Assembly: GCA_013995675.1 (NCBI GenBank)
Contig: VWRR01000010.1
Location: 1-64,000, forward strand
DNA: 64,000 nucleotides
Reading direction: 5' to 3'
DNA from: Cyanidiococcus yangmingshanensis
Lineage: Eukaryota; Rhodophyta; Bangiophyceae; Cyanidiales; Cyanidiaceae
Shown piece by piece: positions 56,679 to 64,000 of the stretch (its first letter is position 1; each line of letters opens with the position of its first letter). The position numbers were made by a program, and so were the translations under genes. Below the pieces are notes generated by a model that had not been told where the DNA came from, ran no database searches, and worked only from the letters and a program-made list of their open reading frames with translations.

Positions 56679-57479
56679 CTATTCAGGTTTCTTCGCATGG
56701 GTGTTCATCGAGGTGACTTGCACGAGCCGCTGGCGCCTTCGCCGCCATCTTCGCCGCCAGTAAATCGCCCCAGAGATGAGCAAAAGCGTGCCAGGGCCCC
56801 AGATTGTCCAATGCGAGAGCAACTGGAAGAGCATTGAGGCTGCTCTCTGTGGTGCCACGAAGATAGCGGCAGACAGACGCAGCACTGGGCCAAAGGGATG
56901 GCGCCAGCCGTCAATGCTTCGAGCGTCGGGCACCGCTGTGCCAAATTCTCGTTCTGCTAGCTTTCGCACAAACGAAACAAGAGCATCTTCGCTATGTGGA
57001 CCGGTATAGAAAAAGACATCGGGCCGATTCGGTCGCTGAGGGTTTCGACGCAGCGCATAAAAGGAGGGAAACCCCCCGACACCAAATCGCAAAGAAATGG
57101 TCACCTCCTTGTCGCCATCGAGGCGACCGACCCGCGCACATCCAGGTTTCGAACGATCCCAACACGTTCGTATCAACTGTCTCGAAATGTTCCGCAGCGC
57201 GGGCTCGAACCGGCGACAATGCCCACACCAAGGAGCATAGATCTGCAACAACAGCACGTCGTGGTTCGCAAGCGTCTGCAGAACGGCACGATCAAATGTA
57301 TTTCCGGGGAGTTCAATCAGCTCGCCATCCAATCCAGGCTCTTGGGTAACGTCTGTGGCGAAAACACCCAACAGATGCGACCAGAGCACGCCGAGGATCC
57401 AGCAAGTCATCCAAAGACGCTTCCACGTTAGAAGCCGCGCAAGGGCAAAGCAGTCAGCTCCAGGAAGCTTTCTCTTCAT
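56679..57479 (-). CDS. Membrane-anchored protein disulfide isomerase (TMX-like)
   Basis: A 266-residue ER thiol oxidoreductase. An N-terminal signal (WMTCWILGVLWSHLLGVFA) leads into one thioredoxin domain (about 50-165) with the active site WCGHC in LLQIYAPWCGHCRRFEP. The cis-Pro region is GVGGFPSFYALR. A C-terminal membrane helix (IWGPGTLLLISGAIYW) and a basic cytosolic tail (RRRWRRRRQR) follow. Single-domain, tail-anchored PDIs of this form are the TMX type (and plant PDI-A/C forms). It catalyses disulfide formation or exchange on secretory proteins. The tail is Arg-rich rather than a KKXX or KDEL signal. ATG 57479 is unambiguous. Confidence 0.9.
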   Translation of the reverse strand: MKRKLPGADCFALARLLTWKRLWMTCWILGVLWSHLLGVFATDVTQEPGLDGELIELPGNTFDRAVLQTLANHDVLLLQIYAPWCGHCRRFEPALRNISRQLIRTCWDRSKPGCARVGRLDGDKEVTISLRFGVGGFPSFYALRRNPQRPNRPDVFFYTGPHSEDALVSFVRKLAEREFGTAVPDARSIDGWRHPFGPVLRLSAAIFVAPQRAASMLFQLLSHWTIWGPGTLLLISGAIYWRRRWRRRRQRLVQVTSMNTHAKKPE

Positions 57480-58241
57480 GTTTGTTCAGAGTCTCCGTTT
57501 CTTTAGTTCCGTCGAGAACCTCAAACGCGTCCACTCAAAGCGAAAAATTGTATCGAAGCAGTCGCTGATGCGTAACGCGTTAACAATGATGGGTCGTCTC
57601 CCACTTGAATTTGTCTTGGCGCCCGACAAGTCTTCTTGCGGCGGTCTGGAGCACGCGAGACGCCAGCACGCTGAGGACGCAGGCCAAAACACAAAAGGAT
57701 TCCGTCGCTTCAGAGACTCCCGGAAGTTTGTCTCCAGTCTTGCTATACTTCCTCCAGCCTTTTGGTGATCTTAAGCTTTATATGAGTACCTGCTTCCTTG
57801 AACTCATCACCTTGACGACAACCTTCCCTCCTCTCGTGCTGCAACGCTCTTGAGCTGCGCACGGCTCTTGTGCGTTCGAGTGCCTGACTTACCCGAATAA
57901 AAAAACAAAGTATCAACGCTTGCGAATATCGGGATGTTCGTATCCAGCACGCCACCCGATGTTGTTGCTCTTGTCACCTGTCAAGGTTGGGCGGTATACT
58001 CGCGAACGTTCGCCTCAGAGGCACTGCTCGAAGCGATCCTGCTAGAGGCAAACAATAGAGGCTGCGCAGTCGGCGCTGGACGCCCTGCCACCCAGGATGC
58101 TTCAACGGCGACATTGTCAGCGGGTGGGGAGTCCCGCTGTTTCGCATTATCTGCGTCAGGGCGTTGACGAGGTCTCGTGCTGGCACTAACTCTTTGGTTT
58201 CGGCTTATTCCCCTTTGAATTCCGGCACTCAAACACTTTCT
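57480..58241. other. Divergent intergenic region, PDI / TLC
   Basis: About 0.76 kb between divergent start codons. Frames on both strands are short. The TLC frame is open 26 codons upstream to TTG 58164. Confidence 0.5.
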
Positions 58242-59066
58242 ATGGAGATGAACTCGTCTAACGGTACGGCTGTTGGTTTGTCGGCGTCCCAAACAGCACC
58301 TGCGACGGAGGAAGACCACCCACCTGGGGAGGCGGACACCCTCAGTCGCCCGGCGCCCACAGAGTGGCGTCCTGGTCTGGGGGCGAAGCTTCACGACTAT
58401 GTGAACATGGCCGAGATACCGCTTCTGTTCCTTTTGTCAGTGGCGAGCATGCTCACAGAGCGTGTGTGGCTGCACGCCACGTTGGTTTTGTACGCTGATC
58501 TATACTTTCTCAGCGATACGTTGTGGCTGCTGCTGGCGCCCCATGTCGTGAAACAACCTCTGGCGATTTTACTGCACCACGTTGTCGCCATGATTTTGCT
58601 TATGGAGCCAACGATGGCGCTGCTGCGTTTGGCGAACCTGGTTGGGGAGTGCCGTCGTGTCACAACGCGTTGCTTCGAGATCGGTGACCTGGCGTCGTTG
58701 GCGCTCGCATTCACCGCAACGACTGCGGATATCCTTATTGTTGAGCTGAACACGCTTTTTCTGTTATTGCGTCGCAATGTGAAAGGGGGCTGGGTTTTTG
58801 AGGTTTTGTTCTACGCCAGCTGGCTGGGTATTCGCATTGTTTGGTATCCATACATTCTGTTTTACAAGGTCCTGCCTCACCCGTTCGCCGCGATTTTGAC
58901 CAAAGCATCATTCGTTGTTGTAGTTGCGCTCCAGTTCTGGTGGACGCTTTCGTTCTTGAGCCCCTCGTACTGGAGACGTCAACGCGGAAAATTTCGTGAG
59001 GCACCGCGCCCACAGACGAACACCGGCAGAGTCTACTCGCCAACCGCTCGCGACAAGTTCCTTTGA
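58242..59066 (+). CDS. TLC-domain (TRAM-LAG1-CLN8) membrane protein
   Basis: A 274-residue protein with five or more membrane helices and the TLC fold. About 55 hydrophilic residues precede the first helix. TLC features: ADLYFLSDTLWLLLAP, the conserved HH in LLHHVVAMILLM, a helix with EINTLFLLLRR-like sequence (VELNTLFLLLRRN), and FYASWLGIRIVWYPYILFY. It resembles the TMEM56/TLCD family more than ceramide synthases, because there is no Homeobox-like or full Lag1 motif. The function is probably in membrane lipid sensing or composition in the ER; no enzyme activity can be assigned. The start ATG 58242 (MEMNSSNG) has a second in-frame ATG two codons later. Confidence 0.85.
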   Translation: MEMNSSNGTAVGLSASQTAPATEEDHPPGEADTLSRPAPTEWRPGLGAKLHDYVNMAEIPLLFLLSVASMLTERVWLHATLVLYADLYFLSDTLWLLLAPHVVKQPLAILLHHVVAMILLMEPTMALLRLANLVGECRRVTTRCFEIGDLASLALAFTATTADILIVELNTLFLLLRRNVKGGWVFEVLFYASWLGIRIVWYPYILFYKVLPHPFAAILTKASFVVVVALQFWWTLSFLSPSYWRRQRGKFREAPRPQTNTGRVYSPTARDKFL

Positions 59067-61963
59067 AGGCAGCGAGGCAGGCAGCTAGCTGCTTATGATC
59101 AACGTCGAAATACGCTATTCAGGAATATAGAAACGATGAATGCTGAGAAGCGAGAGGCTCACAAGATACGCCTCTGCCTGATACGCGCTGGTCTTTGATC
59201 ATGATTTCAGCGTGGCGATGAAAGGAATTTCTGATGTGCATGGCGGTGCTGTCGATGTCGTCGGCAGCTGTTCATGCTTCAAATCACTCATTGAGAAAAG
59301 TAGGATGTTTACAAAAGCTTGGAATACAGTCTCGAATGCCTGAAAACGAAGTATGCATGTTGAGGAATGCTCGCAAGCCTCCTTGGAGCTGGCACGAACA
59401 GGAGCTTTTTCTGAGGAGGGAGTCAAGAACCAGGACCTGCTGATTTCGGAACGCCTGTCGATGATGCCTGCTACCGATAGTGCTGCAGACCTGGAGGCCT
59501 ACGCCCACTCGCAGTGTCAGGAGGAGTCATGCTTCAAAACTAGACTGTTCCACTGAGCATACTCGGGGACAGACCGGGCTCGTGATCTGGATCAAGACTC
59601 GAACGCATCGTCGTATGGAAGCGCGTTTCGAGGTCGCCCGGAATTCTCCATCGTTTGATCCACTTCTACTGTGATCCCGGTTGAAACGTAACAGAAATCG
59701 AGTCGATCAAATCTCATCAGCTTGCGGCTGAACCGGGCAGGAAAGGCGTATCCCGAAACCAACAATGTTTGCCATATCATTCTGGCTGATGTTGCACAAC
59801 GCGTGCTCGAGAGTTTTTCTCAACCTGTGGACACCGAGTACGAGCATCACAAGCACGAATTGGCAGCGGTAACTGAGTTGCGGCATTTGCGAACAGGTCC
59901 CCTTCGATGGGTCTCGACTCGGTCATGAGAACAGCACGGTGGCGAGCACATTGGCGGATCTTCGACCTCACCGAGTCGCATGCGGTTCGTTCTATCAGAG
60001 ACTCTTTCATTACATGGATTTATAGACGACATTTTTTGAATTGCGTGCTTAAGTCGTCACTTTTCCAATATATTACAATACTTAAAAAAATTCAACAGAG
60101 CGTTTCGCAAAGGTTGGGCACTGGGCGCGAGTCCGCAAACAAAGATCAGAGCACCCCCAGAAGCAAGTTCGTCACTCTGGTTCGGGTAATCAAGCCGCAC
60201 CCAACATCGAATGGACCAATCGGCAAGGCTCAGGATATTCGCTTAGATTTGGAGGCTAAGCGAGTTTTCTCACGAGCGAACCGGGTGCGAGAGCCATTCG
60301 GGGACGCTGTCGAGTAGGCACGTCCGCCAAAATCGATATTGAAAGCGTACAACCCCTCTATGGATCGTTCAGAGACCAGCTCGCTTCTATGTGATTGCCA
60401 CTCCAGACAGCCGTGATGTACGAGTGTGCTATCCACTGGTTTTGAGCCTCCAAGCGTGTCTCGCTGTTCGAATGCACGGCCAGTTCCATGAATGCATCTG
60501 GGTCTCTATTCCTTTAGAAATATATCGACGCTTGCAGGTTCAGGGCACTCCCCACCATGCCGCTGCAAATCGCCCATATCCCTAAACAGTGCTCGAGTCC
60601 ATTCAGGGGCTTTGAAGTGACGCGAATCTCGTCTTGGGAGAAGACCCAGGAGCTGAGCGCCCATGCCACGAGCACTTGGACGATGACCCAACTACCCTCA
60701 CTCAGTTTTGGTGATTTTCCGATCGTGTTTTATTAGCCGAAACCAGTCTTTTACCATCGAATCAGACTCCGGATAGAGCGCTGGGGAGGTGCAGGAACTG
60801 AACAAATGCCAGGTGTCTCGAAAGTAGGGCGATACGCTTCTCTGCATCTGGCGAAAGGTGGCATATCGGAACAGATCAGACGCGTATGAGCCATAGGTGA
60901 TCACGCAGGGAGCACAGGCGTTCCAACCAACTGTTGAGCGGTGCAAGACCCGAAAAGTGTCTACAGGAGGCTAACAGGAGAAGGCGCTCCGTTGTCTTGT
61001 GCGCCTCCAGCTGCTGGCCGAGACGATCATCTCAAGGAGAGAGATAGCGGGGCTCTTTGCGTTCCAACAACCGAGCGCTGCTCAAGCAGCTCTGGGAACG
61101 TTGCGCTTCCTCCGGGCGCAGTAGGCATTCGTGTGCGCTGCACAAGTCTCGGTGGCGGAACCCAAAGCGACCTCTTTTTTGAAATGGAAGCCTCGCAGTT
61201 AGACCCCAAAGCAACGTGCGGAACTGAGTTAACGGGAACTGCTCAGCGGTCGGACTGCTGGTACGAGTCCTTGTGGCCCTGGAGGACCTTGAAAGTGAAC
61301 GAAAAATTGAACTGACTTTGCGAATCTTCCGTATTCAACTAGAAATCCGGGACTCGCTTCTACCTGTTACAGTAGAAAGAACAGAAACTACCGAAATATC
61401 GAAGCTTAAAGCTCTCGATACACCATGAGAACCGGAAAACAATTGTAAAATGGGCACCGAAGCTGCCTCGCGCGAATGCGCCACCAATCGGCTTACTGGT
61501 AAATATCTTTATCTGTACATATCTGTCTATAAAGGCCATGCGCATCGTCGAGCAACGATCAACCAATCGATTTTATACATTTCTATCCTCTAGTTATACA
61601 CCATCGTGCATGGATAAAGGAGGGTGTCATCGAGCAACGATCAGCCCATCGATTTGGTACTATTGAGACATCATTGTACATCAGTGCTGGAACGCTCGGA
61701 AAATGCTTCGAACGCGCACGACTGCCATGGCGAGACGAAAGCGTCTCGTTACCCCTAGCCCTGGCGGTGACGTCCCGCGACAACGGCAGGGTCATGAATA
61801 ACCCTCGTGGTCTCGTCCCGTAAAAGATTCACTTTGTGTGTGTGTTCACGTTGTCTAAACCAAGAGGATCCTATCGTTTTTCATTGTCGACACGCTCAGT
61901 GCTGCTGGTGCGTCCCATAACTCTGCTTGTTGATGGACAACAAGCTTCTGCTTTGCGCGTAGC
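59067..61963. other. Long region without recognised genes
   Basis: 2.9 kb between the TLC and kelch genes. A 124-codon frame at 60941-61315 opens with GTG and lacks a domain. Other frames are shorter. It contains the imperfect direct duplication near 61520-61665. No tRNA-like T-arm was found on reading. Confidence 0.5.
61515..61665. repeat. Imperfect ~81-bp direct duplication
   Basis: GAGCAACGATCA occurs at 61551 and 61632, each followed by a CCATCGATTT/CCAATCGATTT element and preceded at similar distance by a TACA...TAAAGG element. Two diverged tandem copies about 81 bp long, 300 bp upstream of the kelch gene. Confidence 0.6.
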
Positions 61964-64000
61964 ATGCCGGTACGGAGTAGTGCGCGGCGCTCGAATGCGC
62001 CCTCCCCGCCAACGCTCTCCGACAGCGAGCAAGGTAACTCTGACTCGAAAGAGCCAAGCTCAGATGCTCCTTTGAGCGGCTGTGTCGATGACAGCATCTT
62101 GGGGCAAGCCGACAGCGAGTTAGCCGCCGCTCCCGAGGAAGCAGGAACTGAAGATCGAGCTGTTACTGGGATTGATTCGCACGCGGAAGCCAATACTTGT
62201 GGTTTTCCAAAACGGCTGCGTTACAGCAGTTCGAATACTGGTTGTGAAACGACAGCTGGGGCGGAGAGTGCAGCTCGTGGACCACCACCCTCGACGAGTC
62301 ACGCAAACAGGCGATCTAACGCGGCGCAGCTCGGAGTAACGTTATCGCCTGGTGGCCGTGCAGGTGGCACTCTGACCACCAGCATGATGCTGACTCCTTC
62401 GTTGATGCCGGCAGCAGGGATCGAAAGCACTCTCTCTAGGTCGTCTCTATCTCCAGCAGGAGCTGTCTCCGTGGCCTCCAGACAAGATGGGATCGCCGAA
62501 ACGACCTCGAACTCGCGTCGGCAGTTGGAGCGTCTCGCTAACGTGCCGCATCCTCAGCATGTGAATAGGGCGAACTGTATCAGCGGCGATGACAGCTCTA
62601 TGGGAACTAGCACTGGCGCGGAGACGATCGACACACCAAGGGCGGAAACCAAAAGCGTTTCACGGCCCCGAGTTCAGCCTATTCCTGCACCTGATTCTTT
62701 GCGTTACATTCGGGCCGGACGGGCTGGACATGCAATGGTTGCGCTCGATGGCCGAGTTTATTTTTTCGGTGGTTATCGGGTCTCGAATGGAGAGCCGCAT
62801 CCAAGTTCTCTGCCACCCGCGGGACTCTTTGTGCAAACTCCAGGTGAACGGAACAGGTATCGCATCCATTTCAATGATCTGGTAGAGTTTGACTGCGATA
62901 CCCAGCGATGGCGTCTACTGAGTAACCCCGCAGACATTCAGCCGTCTCCGCGGCGACACGCGTCGATGGTCTCTTTTGCGGGAGCGCTGTACGTCTATGG
63001 GGGTTTCGATGCCAGCAACCGGGTCCTTGGTGATCTTTGGCGCTTTCGATCTCAGCATGGAGAGACATTGGGTGCTGGTGTCCTGCGTGAACCTGAGCAC
63101 AGCGCTTGGGAATACGTATCAGCATCCACAAGTATCCGTTCACACAGCGGATGCCGGCCTAAGAACAATGCCTGTCCCGGCGGAGCATGTTGGAGTAACC
63201 GACGAACAGACTAGAACTGCAACCACAAGAGTTGTGGAAAGAGACAGTTTCCGCACACCTGAAACGCGCACTGAGGACTACTCGTATACTCGACTAACCT
63301 TACCGCGAAATCGAGTGATGATCACGCCCCGAGAAACAACGCCAGAAGGAAGCCCCGACACTGAGGTGGCCACGATCGGCCCAGCCATTGGCTTGCCTGC
63401 AGGCGGCCCGAGTCCAGGACGGGCGGAGCATTCAGCGATTGTCTACCGCCACGTTATGGTCGTTTTCGGTGGATATGATGGTCGTCGCAAGGTGAATACA
63501 ATCGCTGTCGTCGACTTGCATTCTGGTCGGTGGTTTTGTCCGCGACCGCTTCATGAGACCCATGCGTCTGGCCGCCCTGGAGTAGATTACCCCCACCGAC
63601 GCTGCAAACACTCAGCTGTGGTTCACTGTAACAAAATGTATGTATTTGGGGGATTCCAGTACCGAAACAAAGTGAATTACGGCTGTTCAGATTTGTTTGT
63701 ACTCGATCTGAATACGTGGACATGGCAGGGCCCTCTACTGATGCACGGCGACGGGCCCCAAGCGATTCAAGGCCACGCGGCAGTAGCGTGTCTCGATTCG
63801 ATGTATGTCTTTGGGGGCAAGGTTCGAATGCAAAGGTCAATGGTCTCTGGACACGCGGTACCCTCGTCACCGGGACGCGCAGCGCTGCCAGCAGCTGGGA
63901 CAGCAGGCATCTCACCGACGCCACCAGAGCTGCGCTCATCCGGACTTAATGGTGATATCTGGGAATATCGCTTTGACGTGAACAAGTGGCGCCGAATAGC
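61964..64000 (+). CDS. Kelch-repeat protein, frame change inside, cut by window end
   Basis: ATG 61964 starts a Ser/Gly/Ala-rich N-terminal region of about 240 residues, followed by kelch repeats that form a beta-propeller. Repeat cores in the first frame: HAMVALDGRVYFFGGYRVSN and HASMVSFAGALYVYGGFD. That frame ends at 63214, but the repeats continue in the next frame: HSAIVYRHVMVVFGGYDG, HSAVVHCNKMYVFGGFQYRN and HAAVACLDSMYVFGGK, then DIWEYRFDVNKWRRI at the edge. The change lies somewhere in about 63115-63170 and again equals one extra base. The remaining part is beyond 64000. Kelch propellers are protein-binding platforms, for example in phosphatase or ubiquitin-ligase complexes; no other domain is visible here. 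The C-terminus could still carry one. Confidence 0.85.

Noticed and set aside
60941-61315. 124-codon frame starting with GTG
   Set aside because: No ATG near the start, no domain, and surrounded by non-coding sequence.

Overview
The window is nuclear DNA of a compact, GC-rich, intron-poor photosynthetic eukaryote. It carries eukaryotic housekeeping genes (Qa-SNARE, ArfGAP, Rpt4, proteasome beta-2, eIF3b, primase large subunit, RNase H2A, ubiquitin) next to plastid-type genes (a CYP38/TLP40-like lumenal cyclophilin with a twin-arginine leader, a PAP/fibrillin, a KEA-type K+/H+ antiporter, a GNAT of the plant plastid type). Nearly every gene is one uninterrupted reading frame. This fits a cyanidiophycean red alga of the Cyanidioschyzon/Cyanidiococcus kind best. 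That assignment is inference: no rRNA, organelle gene or telomere repeat is present to confirm it.

Layout. 1-5.8 kb has no convincing gene and holds three small tandem repeats. 5.8-9.4 kb: divergent pair of a BRAP2-type RING/UBP ubiquitin ligase and a membrane-anchored SDR, only 70 bp apart. 10.2-13.3 kb: divergent pair of the lumenal cyclophilin and the PAP/fibrillin, the latter with a probable short intron. 14.8-19.1 kb: J-protein, syntaxin, ArfGAP. 19.8-24.4 kb: remains of a very large secreted or membrane protein gene on the minus strand, broken across all three frames. 25.5-34.8 kb: GNAT, RNase H2A, a ubiquitin fusion with an unfamiliar tail, Rpt4 (divergent from the ubiquitin gene) and a two-module AAA+ ATPase. 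35.2-40.7 kb: TPR protein divergent from a delta-12/omega-6 desaturase with a 50-bp minisatellite between them, then proteasome beta-2. 42.2-52.9 kb: KEA antiporter, eIF3b with a G-rich leader, primase large subunit, R2R3-MYB. 53.9-64 kb: tweety-like membrane protein, membrane PDI, TLC-domain protein, and a kelch protein cut by the right edge.

Common themes are protein turnover (BRAP2-like E3, ubiquitin, Rpt4, proteasome beta-2), membrane traffic (syntaxin, ArfGAP) and plastid function. Apart from divergent pairs there is no operon-like organisation.

The most striking pattern is a set of frame changes inside otherwise well-conserved genes: primase large subunit (three), desaturase (one), kelch protein (one), possibly the MYB gene. 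In each case one base too many separates two open, conserved halves. Single-base insertion errors in the assembly are the simplest explanation. Recent mutation or +1 frameshifting are alternatives that RNA or read data would settle. Several annotated starts were moved from GTG/TTG to the first in-frame ATG. Reading by eye found no tRNA, rRNA, CRISPR array or recognisable transposon.
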